Shown here: in pieces, positions 8,954 to 17,135 of the stretch
Numbering within the stretch: position 1 is the stretch's first letter
Layout: every line of letters starts with the position of its first letter
Origin: Rufibacter sediminis
Lineage (GTDB): Bacteria; Bacteroidota; Bacteroidia; Cytophagales; Hymenobacteraceae
NCBI RefSeq assembly: GCF_014269285.1
Contig: NZ_JACOAF010000001.1
Coordinates: 62,001 to 126,000 of the forward strand
Direction of reading: 5' to 3'
DNA length: 64,000 bases
Made by a program: the position numbers and the translations under genes
Notes under the pieces: generated by a model
The model's input: the letters and a program-made list of their open reading frames with translations, nothing else
The model's database searches: none
What the model was told of the DNA's origin: nothing

Positions 8954-9853
8954 ATGGCTGCTAAACCGCTCAAACATACCCGCAAGAAAAAGCTCGGCAA
9001 TTACCCGCACACCATGGTGATCTTCAGCATCACGCTGGCGCTGTTTGTCATTGGTTCTTTTGGGCTCCTGCTCATCCATGCCGGTAAGCTATCCAACCTG
9101 GTGAAACAGAACATCGAGGTGCAGGTGTACCTGGATCGGGAGATCTCGCCGCTGGAAATTGAGAAGCTGAAGAAGACGCTGGGCCGCAAGGAGTACATCG
9201 CCTACGAAGAAAACGAGCCGCAGGTCCTGTTCATGTCCAAAGAGGAGGGCGCCAAGGAATTCATTGACGAAAGCGGCGAGGATTTCCTGACGTTTCTGGG
9301 CGAGAATCCGCTGCGCGATGCCTTTATCCTGCGCATCAACCCCGAGTTTGCCACCTCAGAGCAACTCAAGAAAATTAAACAAGACCTGCAGAACACCCTG
9401 GGCGTGTACGAGGTAGATTACGTGGAGAGCCTCATTGACTCCATTAACCACAACCTGCGCCGCCTGAGCATTGTGCTGCTTTCGTTTGCGGCCATTCTGG
9501 TGCTGGTGGTCATCATCCTCATCAACAACACCATCAAACTGGCGCTTTACTCGCAGCGGTTCCTGATCAGGAGCATGCAGCTGGTGGGAGCCACGTCCTT
9601 TTTCATCCAGCGGCCATTCTTAAACCGCGCCACGTTCCAGGGACTGGCAAGCGGGGCCTTGGCATCACTCCTGCTGTATGCGCTGGTGCAATACGCCTAC
9701 CATGAGATCAGTGAACTCTACCTGCTCCGCGATGAGAAGCAGATGCTCATTCTCATGGCCATCCTGCTGCTGTTGGGCGGGCTGCTGGGCTTTTTCAGTT
9801 CTTACCGGGCGGTTAAGAAATACCTCCGGGCATCCTTAGACGATTTATACTAA
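8954..9853 (+). CDS. ftsX: Cell-division ABC transporter permease FtsX
   Basis: A 299-residue permease: cytosolic basic N-terminus (HTRKKKLGNYPHT), TM1 at about residues 27-48, a periplasmic domain of about 130 residues, then three C-terminal TM segments (about 173-197, 225-250 and 265-285). FtsEX regulates septal peptidoglycan hydrolases. The ATP-binding partner ftsE is not adjacent; a candidate lies at 63143-63853. ATG 8954 is preferred over an upstream in-frame TTG because it follows the -7 box at proper distance. It heads a co-directional run with DUF3098, uppP, truB and ribF. Confidence 0.94.
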   Translation: MAAKPLKHTRKKKLGNYPHTMVIFSITLALFVIGSFGLLLIHAGKLSNLVKQNIEVQVYLDREISPLEIEKLKKTLGRKEYIAYEENEPQVLFMSKEEGAKEFIDESGEDFLTFLGENPLRDAFILRINPEFATSEQLKKIKQDLQNTLGVYEVDYVESLIDSINHNLRRLSIVLLSFAAILVLVVIILINNTIKLALYSQRFLIRSMQLVGATSFFIQRPFLNRATFQGLASGALASLLLYALVQYAYHEISELYLLRDEKQMLILMAILLLLGGLLGFFSSYRAVKKYLRASLDDLY

Positions 9854-9867
9854 ACACTACCTCCTTT

Positions 9868-10089
9868 ATGGAAAACAAGACTCCCACCCCTTTCTCTTTT
9901 GGGCGCCGCAATTACCAAATCATGCTGGTAGGTTTACTGGTGATGGCCGTTGGCTTCATTCTGATGGCCATGGATTCTGAGCCTTACGGATACGGCTTTC
10001 TAGGACTCACCTTAGGGCCCATTGTGTTGGTCATTGGGTTTATCATTCAATTCTTCGCCATTTTGGCAAAACCCCGCAAAAACGTTTAA
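9868..10089 (+). CDS. DUF3098 small membrane protein
   Basis: A 73-residue protein with two transmembrane segments (about residues 17-36 and 45-66) separated by a short loop containing EPYGYG. The N-terminal FSFGRRNY and the GLTLGPIVLVIGF core match the Bacteroidota DUF3098 family, which commonly sits between ftsX and uppP. The function is unknown. It starts 14 nt after ftsX, and its stop codon is immediately followed by the uppP ATG. Confidence 0.88.
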   Translation: MENKTPTPFSFGRRNYQIMLVGLLVMAVGFILMAMDSEPYGYGFLGLTLGPIVLVIGFIIQFFAILAKPRKNV

Positions 10090-10932
10090 ATGAGTATCTG
10101 GCAAGCCATCATCCTGGCCATAGTGGAAGGGTTGACGGAGTTTTTACCAGTTTCGTCTACCGGGCACATGGTCATCGCGTCCAGCCTGATGGGCATCAGC
10201 GCGTTTGAGTTCACCAAGATGTTCACGGTCTCCATTCAGTTTGGGGCCATCCTGTCGGTGGTGGTGCTGTACTGGAAGCGGTTTATCACTTCCTTTGATT
10301 TCTATAAAAAACTGATGGTGGCGGTGATTCCCGCGCTGGCCATTGGTTTCAGGTTGAAAGATCTGGTGTACTCCATGCTGGAGCGCATTGAGATTGTGGC
10401 CATCAGTCTGCTGCTGGGCGGTATTCTCCTGATCTACATTGACCGCTTGTTCCATGATCGGGTGAACCCCGTAACGACGCCCAGCTACAAAAATGCCTTT
10501 GTGATTGGATTGTTCCAGTGCATTGCCATGATTCCGGGGGTTTCGCGGTCAGCTTCCTCCATCATTGGCGGGCTTACCCAGGGCATGACTCGTAAATCGG
10601 CGGCGGAGTTCTCTTTCTTCATGGCGGTGCCCACCATGCTGGCGGCCACGGTCTACAGCGTGATCAAAGACCTCCTACACCTGGAGATCTCTGACGTGCT
10701 CACCTTCAACCTCCCCAAGATAAAAATGGGCTTTGCCTCCATCACCGCTCAGGAATGGCAGGTGCTGCTGGTGGGGAACGTAGTGGCGTTCATTGTGGCG
10801 CTGGCTGCCATCAAGTTCTTCGTGGACTTTCTGACCAAGTACGGGTTCAAGCTGTTTGGCTACTACCGCATTCTGTTAGGCCTGGTGATCCTGATTTTGC
10901 TTTCCATGGGCGTTGATTTACAATTGATCTGA
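10090..10932 (+). CDS. uppP: Undecaprenyl-diphosphatase UppP (BacA)
   Basis: A 280-residue, multi-pass membrane enzyme that dephosphorylates undecaprenyl pyrophosphate to recycle the lipid carrier for peptidoglycan and glycan export. The two family motifs are present: [15 protein letters not shown] at residues 14-28 and [10 protein letters not shown] near residue 150. It starts directly after the DUF3098 stop, and its own TGA (10930-10932) shares a base with the truB ATG, indicating translational coupling. Confidence 0.97.
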   Translation: MSIWQAIILAIVEGLTEFLPVSSTGHMVIASSLMGISAFEFTKMFTVSIQFGAILSVVVLYWKRFITSFDFYKKLMVAVIPALAIGFRLKDLVYSMLERIEIVAISLLLGGILLIYIDRLFHDRVNPVTTPSYKNAFVIGLFQCIAMIPGVSRSASSIIGGLTQGMTRKSAAEFSFFMAVPTMLAATVYSVIKDLLHLEISDVLTFNLPKIKMGFASITAQEWQVLLVGNVVAFIVALAAIKFFVDFLTKYGFKLFGYYRILLGLVILILLSMGVDLQLI

Positions 10933-11642
10933 TGCAGGAAATTCCTTATGACTTTGAGGCCGGCGCCATCCTTCTGATGGACAAACCCCTCACTTGGACT
11001 TCGTTTGACGTGGTCAAGAAAACCAAGTTCGCGCTCCGCATCAAGAAGATCGGCCACGCCGGCACCTTGGATCCTCTGGCCAGTGGCCTCCTGATTCTGT
11101 GCACCGGCAAGTTCACCAAACGGATTGAGGAGATCCAGGCCCAGGAAAAAGAATACACCGGCACCTTTGTCTTGGGGCACACCACACCGTCTTTTGACCT
11201 GGAGACCGAGATTGACAGCACCGCCTCCACCGATCACCTGACCGCTGAGATGCTGACCGAGGCCGCCAACTCCTTTCTGGGCGAGATTGACCAGACGCCT
11301 CCCCTTTACTCAGCGGTAAAAGTGAACGGGGAAAGAGCCTATGCCATTGCCCGCCGGGGCGATGACGCCGAGATCAAATCCAAGCGCATCACCATCAAGC
11401 AATTTGAGCTTACCGCCATTGAGGGCAACCAAGTCCATTTCAAGGTAGTATGCTCCAAGGGTACCTATATCCGGAGTCTGGCCCGCGATTTCGGGCAGAA
11501 GCTGGGCTGTGGGGCGTACCTTTCCAAACTGGTCCGGACCCGTATTGGGGAATACCGGCTGGAAGATGCCATGACCCTGGACCAATTACAGGAACTCCGC
11601 GAAAAACAAGCGATGCACCATGATCGTCATCCGGGAGCTTAG
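10932..11642 (+). CDS. truB: tRNA pseudouridine(55) synthase TruB
   Basis: A 236-residue pseudouridine synthase that modifies U55 in the T-loop of tRNAs. The catalytic aspartate is D47 in GHAGTLDPLASGLL; further family motifs are GTFVLGHTTPSFDLETE, PPLYSAVKVNGERAY and CSKGTYIRSLARDFG. It overlaps uppP by one base and ribF by 23 bases, so the three are probably co-translated. It ends soon after the catalytic domain, without a long PUA extension, as is usual in this phylum. Confidence 0.97.
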   Translation: MQEIPYDFEAGAILLMDKPLTWTSFDVVKKTKFALRIKKIGHAGTLDPLASGLLILCTGKFTKRIEEIQAQEKEYTGTFVLGHTTPSFDLETEIDSTASTDHLTAEMLTEAANSFLGEIDQTPPLYSAVKVNGERAYAIARRGDDAEIKSKRITIKQFELTAIEGNQVHFKVVCSKGTYIRSLARDFGQKLGCGAYLSKLVRTRIGEYRLEDAMTLDQLQELREKQAMHHDRHPGA

Positions 11643-12546
11643 TCAATTTCCAGTACTTTCAAATGCCGTGGTCACCTCCGGCACGTTTGACGGGGTCCAT
11701 GTGGGCCACCAGAAGATACTTTCCCGGCTTATTGAAACCGCCCGCCAGAGCAACGGGCAAAGCGTGGTCATCTCCTATTGGCCTCATCCGCGCACGGTCC
11801 TCAACCCGAATGATGACTCCCTGCGCCTGCTCTCCACCATTGAGGAGCGCATTGAAGCCCTCCGCGCCTATGGCGTAGACTACCTGCTGCTGCTTCCGTT
11901 CACCCGCGAGTTCGCGCAGCTCACCTCCGAAGAATACATCCAGCAGATCCTGATACAGGCCATCCAAACCAAAAAGCTGGTGATTGGCTATGACCACCGG
12001 TTTGGGAAGAACCGTGAGGGCGGCTTTGATTACCTCCAGCAGAACGCGGCCCGCTATGGTTTCACCGTAGAGGAGATTCCGCGCCAGGACATTGATGCCG
12101 TGGGCGTGAGCTCCAGCAAAATAAGAACCGCCCTGGAACACGGCGATGTAGCCACGGCCGCCCGCTACCTGGGCCGGCCGTATTCCCTCACCGGCACGGT
12201 GGTTCAAGGCAAACAACTGGGCCGCACCATCGGTTACCCCACCGCTAACCTAGAGCCTAAGGAGAAGCTGAAACTGGTGCCCGCCCAAGGCATCTATGCC
12301 GTGACCGTCCAAACCCAAACCGGACTTTTCAAGGGGATGCTCAGCATCGGCACCAACCCCACCGTACAAGGCACCCACCAAACCATTGAGGTGAACATCT
12401 TTGATTTCGACGCCGATGTGTACGGGCAGGAAATCACCCTCTTTTTTGTTTCCTACCTGAGGCCCGAGCAGACGTTCAGCGGTCTGGAAGAACTCACCCA
12501 ACAGCTCCACCTGGACAAAGTGGCCGCCTTACAAGTGTTAGGATAA
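11620..12546 (+). CDS. ribF: Bifunctional riboflavin kinase / FAD synthetase RibF
   Basis: A 308-residue enzyme that makes FMN and FAD from riboflavin. The N-terminal nucleotidyltransferase domain (about 1-160) has GTFDGVHVGHQ and the SSSKIR motif. The C-terminal riboflavin kinase domain (about 180-305) has GKQLGRTIGYPTANL and GTNPTVQG followed by VNIFDFDADVYG. The start ATG 11620 lies inside the end of truB. It is the last gene of the run; a 96 bp gap follows without an obvious terminator. Confidence 0.97.
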   Translation: MIVIRELSQFPVLSNAVVTSGTFDGVHVGHQKILSRLIETARQSNGQSVVISYWPHPRTVLNPNDDSLRLLSTIEERIEALRAYGVDYLLLLPFTREFAQLTSEEYIQQILIQAIQTKKLVIGYDHRFGKNREGGFDYLQQNAARYGFTVEEIPRQDIDAVGVSSSKIRTALEHGDVATAARYLGRPYSLTGTVVQGKQLGRTIGYPTANLEPKEKLKLVPAQGIYAVTVQTQTGLFKGMLSIGTNPTVQGTHQTIEVNIFDFDADVYGQEITLFFVSYLRPEQTFSGLEELTQQLHLDKVAALQVLG

Positions 12547-12642
12547 ATCAGGTAAATACGTAACTTCACCTCGGGCTTTCACGATAAAGACAGAAGGGAA
12601 GCAAGCCTGCCACTTGTTTGTCACCTAACACACCACTGTCTT

Positions 12643-13041
12643 ATGTTCAGAAGCATTCTGGCTGTTCTAGGCGGAGCCGCGATTGGGGTATTTACCATCA
12701 GTTTGGTGGAATACATGAGCCACCAGCTCTTCTCCCTGCCCGCTGCGGTGAGTCCTCCCGAGGCTGCCTCCGGGTCTTTGAATGATGCTCCCACCGCGGC
12801 CTTGCTGCTGGTACTGCTGGGCTACGCGCTGGGCTCCTTCTTTGGCGGCATGGTGGCCGCCCGGTTCGGGCAGCACCGGCGCATCTTACTGGCGGTGCTG
12901 GTAGGTCTCTTTCTGCTGGCCGCCGGCATTGCCAACTTAGCTACTTTTTCGCACCCGCTCTGGTTTACTGTGGTCTCCGTGGTCATCTATTTGCCCATGG
13001 CGTATTTTGGCGGCATGATGTCGGTGCGGCGTATTCCGTAA
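12643..13041 (+). CDS. Small four-TM membrane protein, unknown function
   Basis: A 132-residue protein with four predicted transmembrane segments (about residues 4-24, 50-70, 79-101 and 105-124). It has glycine-rich helices (GYALGSFFGGMVAARFG) and a proline- and serine-rich periplasmic loop near residues 33-47. I do not recognise a named family. It stands between ribF and scoA with gaps of 96 and 118 bp, so it is probably transcribed alone. An R-type palindrome lies 9 nt after its stop. Confidence 0.75.
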   Translation: MFRSILAVLGGAAIGVFTISLVEYMSHQLFSLPAAVSPPEAASGSLNDAPTAALLLVLLGYALGSFFGGMVAARFGQHRRILLAVLVGLFLLAAGIANLATFSHPLWFTVVSVVIYLPMAYFGGMMSVRRIP

Positions 13042-13050
13042 GGCAGCTCT

Positions 13051-13087
13051 GTTTTGGGCCTCATTTTCTGAAAACAGGCTTAAAACG
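13051..13087. repeat. GTTT/AAAC palindrome, copy R6
   Basis: GTTTTGGGCCTCATTTTC faces GAAAACAGGCTTAAAACG. It lies between the small membrane-protein gene and scoA. Confidence 0.75.
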
Positions 13088-13159
13088 CCTTGTAAAGCAG
13101 AAACGAATCGGCAACCTGATTTAAAATTTTCTACACACTCCACGTTCATTTAGAAGATT

Positions 13160-13858
13160 ATGATAAACAAAGTGGTGCAAAATGCCGCCGCGGCCTGTCA
13201 AGATATCCCAGACGGCGCTACCCTCATGTTGGGCGGCTTTGGCTTATGCGGTATTCCGGAGAACGCCATCCAGGAACTGTTGCGCAAAGGCATCAAAGAC
13301 CTTACCTGCATCTCCAACAATGCCGGCGTGGATGATTTCGGGATAGGGTTGCTGCTGCAGAAACGGCAGGTGAAAAAGATGATCTCCAGCTATGTGGGCG
13401 AAAACGCCGAGTTTGAGCGCCAGTTGCTGTCCGGGGAACTGGAGGTGGAACTGATTCCGCAGGGCACCCTGGCCGAACGCATCAGGGCCGGAGGGGCAGG
13501 TATTCCCGCTTTCTTCACCCCGGCCGGCTACGGCACCGAGGTGGGCGAAGGCAAGGAAAGCCGCGCGTTCAACGGGAAAATGTACCTGATGGAAAGCTGG
13601 CTCAAAGCGGATTTCTCCCTGGTGAAAGCCTGGAAAGGCGATACCGCCGGCAACCTCATCTACAAAGGAACAGCCCGCAACTTCAATCCCATGATGGCCA
13701 CCGCCGGGCACATCACCATCGCCGAAGTAGAGGAACTGGTGCCCGAAGGCGAACTGGACCCGAACATGATCCACACGCCCGGCATCTACGTGCAACGCAT
13801 CTTCCAGAGCAAAGACTACGAAAAGCGCATTGAGCAACGGACGGTTCGGCAGGCATAG
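13160..13858 (+). CDS. scoA: 3-oxoacid CoA-transferase subunit A
   Basis: A 232-residue CoA-transferase family I alpha subunit. The family signature [13 protein letters not shown] is near residues 28-40 and [16 protein letters not shown] near 110-125. With subunit B it moves CoA from succinyl-CoA to acetoacetate or similar 3-oxoacids. It is normally followed directly by the B subunit; here the two are 550 bp apart with a four-helix-bundle gene in between. The start ATG 13160 gives [10 protein letters not shown], the usual N-terminus. Confidence 0.93.
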   Translation: MINKVVQNAAAACQDIPDGATLMLGGFGLCGIPENAIQELLRKGIKDLTCISNNAGVDDFGIGLLLQKRQVKKMISSYVGENAEFERQLLSGELEVELIPQGTLAERIRAGGAGIPAFFTPAGYGTEVGEGKESRAFNGKMYLMESWLKADFSLVKAWKGDTAGNLIYKGTARNFNPMMATAGHITIAEVEELVPEGELDPNMIHTPGIYVQRIFQSKDYEKRIEQRTVRQA

Positions 13859-13868
13859 CCTGCCTCTT

Positions 13869-13928
13869 GATGTGGAGATGTGGTAATTTGAAGATGTGAG
13901 GATGTGGAGATGTGAGGATGTGGAGATT
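13869..13928. repeat. Low-complexity array, left flank of the four-helix gene
   Basis: Imperfect repeats of GATGTGGA and GATGTGAG begin 10 nt after the scoA stop. The strand bias is purine-rich and GAT-rich. The right flank (14341-14399) carries the complementary form (TCTTCAAAT, CCACATCTCC), so the two flanks are loosely inverted copies of each other. Confidence 0.75.
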
Positions 13929-13952
13929 TATCAATTGGTCTATAACTCAGAT

Positions 13953-14309
13953 ATGGAAAAGCAGCAGCCTCAAAATCTCATTCTGGACCTCACGCTTGAC
14001 TTTTCAGTGGCCGTAATAGAGTACGCGGAACAGTTGGAGACTCAAAGAAAATTTGTGGTGGCCAACCAACTCCTGAAAAGCGGAACTTCTATAGGAGCGA
14101 ATGTACGTGAAGCGCAGAATGCGGAAAGTAGAGCTGATTTCATCCATAAGTTCAAGGTCGCGGCGAAAGAAGTAGATGAAACGGAGTATTGGCTTTTGCT
14201 TTGTCAGCGAGCACTTACATATCCAAACCCAGAACATCTTCAAAAAGACCTTCAATCCCTCAAAAAGATCATCTCTAAAATTATTATTAGTGCAAAAGCA
14301 AAAAATTGA
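13953..14309 (+). CDS. Four-helix-bundle protein (S23 / IVP-like), inserted between scoA and scoB
   Basis: A 118-residue, almost wholly helical protein. Its core LLKSGTSIGANVREA, followed by KFKVAAKEVDETEYWLLL, matches the four-helix-bundle family first seen as an ORF in 23S rRNA intervening sequences and related in fold to Avd of diversity-generating retroelements. The start is ATG 13953 (MEKQQPQNLILDL); upstream in-frame codons read through the low-complexity flank. Base composition is clearly more AT-rich than the CoA-transferase genes on both sides. The position inside a two-subunit operon and the paired repeat flanks suggest a mobile insertion. No catalytic residues are known for the family, and the function is unknown. 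Confidence 0.88.
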   Translation: MEKQQPQNLILDLTLDFSVAVIEYAEQLETQRKFVVANQLLKSGTSIGANVREAQNAESRADFIHKFKVAAKEVDETEYWLLLCQRALTYPNPEHLQKDLQSLKKIISKIIISAKAKN

Positions 14310-14340
14310 AGTTGTGAAGAAGGGGATTTACCATTTCACG

Positions 14341-14399
14341 AATCTTCAAATCTTCAGATTTCCACATCTCCTAATTTCCAAATCTTCCCATCTTCAAAT
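14341..14399. repeat. Low-complexity array, right flank of the four-helix gene
   Basis: Pyrimidine-rich repeats of AATCTTC and CATCTC forms end 9 nt before the scoB ATG. Read on the minus strand they resemble the left flank (GAAGATTTG, GGAGATGTGG). They may form a long weak stem around the inserted gene. Confidence 0.75.
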
Positions 14400-14408
14400 A
14401 CGAATGAA

Positions 14409-15065
14409 ATGAGTCTAGATAAACACGGCATCGCCAAACGGATAGCGCAGGAACTGCAGGAGGGATTCTATGTGAACCTGGGGATAGGGATTCCGACCCT
14501 GGTGGCCAACTACATTCCGGAAGGGATGAACGTGGTGCTGCAGAGCGAGAACGGGCTGCTGGGCATGGGCCCCTTCCCCACCGAAGACCAGGTGGACCCC
14601 GACCTAATCAATGCCGGAAAGCAAACGGTGACCACGCTGCCGGGCTCGGCGATTTTCAGCTCCGCCGAGAGTTTCGCCATGATCCGGGGGGAGCATGTGC
14701 ACCTGACCATTCTGGGGGCTATGGAGGTATCGGAGCGCGGCGACATCGCCAACTGGAAAATTCCGGGCAAAATGGTGAAAGGCATGGGCGGCGCCATGGA
14801 TTTGGTGGCCTCCGCGAAGAACATCATCGTGGCCATGCAGCACACCTCCAAAGACGGACAGTCCAAGCTATTAAAGAACTGCACCTTGCCCATCACCGGC
14901 CTGCAGTGCGTGAAGAAGATAGTAACGGATCTGGCGGTACTGGAGGTAACTGAAGACGGCTTTAAGTTGCTGGAGCGGGCACCGGGTGTTACCGTAGAAC
15001 AGATTCAGGCCGCTACAGAAGGGAAATTAATCGTAGAAGGCGACATCCCTGAAATTAAAGTCTAA
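14409..15065 (+). CDS. scoB: 3-oxoacid CoA-transferase subunit B
   Basis: A 218-residue CoA-transferase family I beta subunit. The catalytic glutamate that forms the glutamyl-CoA thioester is E47 in LQSENGLLGMG; the GIGIPTLVANYIP motif lies just before and VKGMGGAMDLV near residue 120. It needs scoA (13160-13858) for activity. The insertion between them means it must be read from a long polycistronic message or from a promoter in the AT-rich insert. The start ATG 14409 gives MSLDKHGIAKRIA. Confidence 0.95.
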   Translation: MSLDKHGIAKRIAQELQEGFYVNLGIGIPTLVANYIPEGMNVVLQSENGLLGMGPFPTEDQVDPDLINAGKQTVTTLPGSAIFSSAESFAMIRGEHVHLTILGAMEVSERGDIANWKIPGKMVKGMGGAMDLVASAKNIIVAMQHTSKDGQSKLLKNCTLPITGLQCVKKIVTDLAVLEVTEDGFKLLERAPGVTVEQIQAATEGKLIVEGDIPEIKV

Positions 15066-15170
15066 GAAAAGGTGTTACCCTAAGGCTGCCCCAACCCGGG
15101 CCTGACTGCTTTTGCTGTTTTTGAACCCATTTCCGGAAAACAAGTAAAAAGGAGCTAGCCCTTCATCGGC

Positions 15171-15201
15171 TTGGTGGCCGCAGAAAGCTTTTGTAATTTT
15201 G
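15171..15201 (+). promoter_or_regulatory. Predicted promoter of the GNAT-nitrilase gene
   Basis: TTG at 15171-15173 and TAATTTTG at 15194-15201, 20 bp apart, match the Bacteroidota -33/-7 pattern. The leader would be about 95 nt long. The remaining scoB-15302 gap shows only a weak palindrome-like stretch near 15117-15152. Confidence 0.6.
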
Positions 15202-15301
15202 AAGGAACGCCTTTCAGAAAAGTCTGCAGCACTCTCCCAATCCTCCGTGATCAGGAAGCTGCCCTTCTCCCGTTGGCGTTTCTAAACCGATTTGACGTAA
15301 C

Positions 15302-16855
15302 ATGAGTGAAAATACCGAACACAAATTAATCCTTCGTCAGCTTACCACCTCAGACTACAAGGAAGTAAAACAGATCATGGAGCTGGTGTACACCAACATC
15401 GGCGGCTCCTGGACCCAGAAAGAATTCTCCTCGCTCCTGAAACGCTTCCCCGAAGGCCAGCTTTGTATTGAAGACAAGGGCCGGGTAGTGGCCGCCGCGT
15501 TGAGTCTCATTGTGCAGTATTCTGAGTACGGCGACAAACACACCTACGAGCAGATTGTAGGCGGCGGAAAGTTTGACACCCATGACTCAGACGGCGACAC
15601 GCTCTACGGCGTGGACGTTTTCGTGCACCCAGAGTACCGCAACCTGCGCCTGGGCCGTCGTTTGTACGATGCCCGGAAAGAGCTCTGCGAGAACCTGAAC
15701 CTGCGCGGCATCATCCTGGGCGGCCGAATCCCGGGGTACAACGCGCATTCAGACCAGATGACGCCCGGCAAGTACATTGAGCAGGTCCGGAACAAGGAGA
15801 TCTATGACCCCATTCTCACCTTCCAGCTCAGCAACGGTTTCCACGTCCGGAAAATCATCAGAGGCTACATGCCGCAGGACAAAGAATCCAAAGCTTATGC
15901 CTCGCTGCTGGAGTGGATCAACGTCTATTATGAAGAGAAAGAAACGCTGGTAGGCGGTACCAAGCGCGTGGTTAGAATTGGGGTGATTCAGTGGCAGATG
16001 CGCCAGATGACGTCGCTGGAGGATTTTGAGCAGCAGGTGGAGTTCTTTGTGGACACCGTCAGCTCGTACAAAGCCGATCTGGTGATGTTCCCCGAGTTCT
16101 TCAACGCCCCGCTGATGGCCCTTTCCGATGAGAAATCGCCCTCGGCCGCTATCCGGAAACTGGCCGAGTACACCGATGGCATCCGGGAACGGTTGATCCA
16201 CCTGGCGCTTTCCTACAACATCAACATCATCGCGGGCAGCATGCCTGAGTACATTGACAACAAGCTGCACAATGTGAGCTATCTCTGCCGCCGCGACGGT
16301 ACGTATGACAAGCAGTACAAGCTGCACGTGACCCCGGATGAATCTCAGTACTGGGGGATGCGTGGCGGAAACAAACTCAGCGTCTTTGACACCGATTTCG
16401 GGAAGATTGGTCTGTTGATCTGCTATGACGTGGAGTTCCCGGAACTGGCCCGGATGCTTTCCGATCAGGACATGAAAATCCTCTTCGTGCCGTACCAGAC
16501 CGATACCAAGAACGCGTATCTGCGGGTGCGTCACTGCGCTCAGGCCCGCGCCATCGAGAACGAGTGCTACGTGGCCATTACCGGAAGCGTAGGGAACCTG
16601 CCCCGCGTGGAGAACATGGACATTCAGTACTCCCAATCGGCGGTGTTCTCCCCTTCCGATGTTGCTTTCCCGCACGATGCCATCATCGCGGAAGCAACGC
16701 CTAACACGGAGATGACCCTCATTGCCGACCTGGACCTGGACTTGCTCAAAGACCTGAACACCACCGGTAGCGTACGGAACCTGAGAGATCGCCGGAAAGA
16801 TTTGTACAACCTGAGCTGGTTACACCAGAAAGAAGACGATTTAACGGAGATTTAA
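15302..16855 (+). CDS. GNAT acetyltransferase - carbon-nitrogen hydrolase fusion
   Basis: A 517-residue two-domain protein. Residues 1-195 form a GNAT acetyltransferase domain (acetyl-CoA loop RNLRLGRRLYDARKELC). Residues 225-500 form a nitrilase-superfamily domain with the full triad: E265 in MFPEFFNAP, K340 in DKQYKLHVTPDE and C374 in LLICYDVEFPE. Such fusions are widespread in Bacteroidota, and their substrate is not established. The hydrolase half resembles amidases acting on small amides. The gene stands alone, with a good promoter before it and a perfect hairpin terminator 15 nt after its stop. Confidence 0.93.
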   Translation: MSENTEHKLILRQLTTSDYKEVKQIMELVYTNIGGSWTQKEFSSLLKRFPEGQLCIEDKGRVVAAALSLIVQYSEYGDKHTYEQIVGGGKFDTHDSDGDTLYGVDVFVHPEYRNLRLGRRLYDARKELCENLNLRGIILGGRIPGYNAHSDQMTPGKYIEQVRNKEIYDPILTFQLSNGFHVRKIIRGYMPQDKESKAYASLLEWINVYYEEKETLVGGTKRVVRIGVIQWQMRQMTSLEDFEQQVEFFVDTVSSYKADLVMFPEFFNAPLMALSDEKSPSAAIRKLAEYTDGIRERLIHLALSYNINIIAGSMPEYIDNKLHNVSYLCRRDGTYDKQYKLHVTPDESQYWGMRGGNKLSVFDTDFGKIGLLICYDVEFPELARMLSDQDMKILFVPYQTDTKNAYLRVRHCAQARAIENECYVAITGSVGNLPRVENMDIQYSQSAVFSPSDVAFPHDAIIAEATPNTEMTLIADLDLDLLKDLNTTGSVRNLRDRRKDLYNLSWLHQKEDDLTEI

Positions 16856-16869
16856 GGAAAACACCCCAA

Positions 16870-16906
16870 AAACAGAAAGGCCGGTAAATACCGGCCTTTC
16901 TGTTTT
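16870..16906 (+). terminator. Intrinsic terminator after the GNAT-nitrilase gene
   Basis: AACAGAAAGGCCGG and CCGGCCTTTCTGTT form a perfect 14 bp stem around TAAATA, followed by TTATAA. The rest of the gap to 17135 holds one R palindrome and nothing else recognised. Confidence 0.85.
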
Positions 16907-17023
16907 ATAATGATCTGGCAATTAAGTTCATGGACTTAAGATTGCCTGAACGCTTAGACTTCTATAGCAAGTTGTCTCTCAGTTCGAACCCATCTACTTG
17001 TTTGTTCTAAGAAGGACGTTTCT

Positions 17024-17060
17024 GTTTTGGGGCAGTTTTCAGAAAAGTGACCCTAAAACG
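17024..17060. repeat. GTTT/AAAC palindrome, copy R7
   Basis: GTTTTGGGGCAGTTTTC faces GAAAAGTGACCCTAAAACG. It lies in the convergent gap between the GNAT-nitrilase gene and the wzz-like gene. Confidence 0.75.
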
Positions 17061-17135
17061 TGGGCAGAAGCAGATGTTTGCTGCTGAAAACACTAATCAA
17101 AACTGCCACTAAGAAACGTTTTACAGGCTGTAAAC

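Noticed and set aside
13869-14399. Arrays around the four-helix gene as a CRISPR
   Set aside because: Units are 7-9 bp, irregular and without spacers; no cas gene is near.
15117-15152. Palindrome-like GTTTTTGAACCCATTTCC facing GGAAAACAAGTAAAAAGG
   Set aside because: The inner arms do not pair; only the outer A/T runs resemble the family, so it is not counted as a copy.
15749-16675. 308-codon minus-strand frame opposite the GNAT-nitrilase gene
   Set aside because: The plus-strand frame carries an intact catalytic triad; the antisense product has no recognisable domain.
16981-17015. AGTTCGAACCC, resembling a tRNA T-loop
   Set aside because: No acceptor stem, D-arm or anticodon arm can be formed on either strand.
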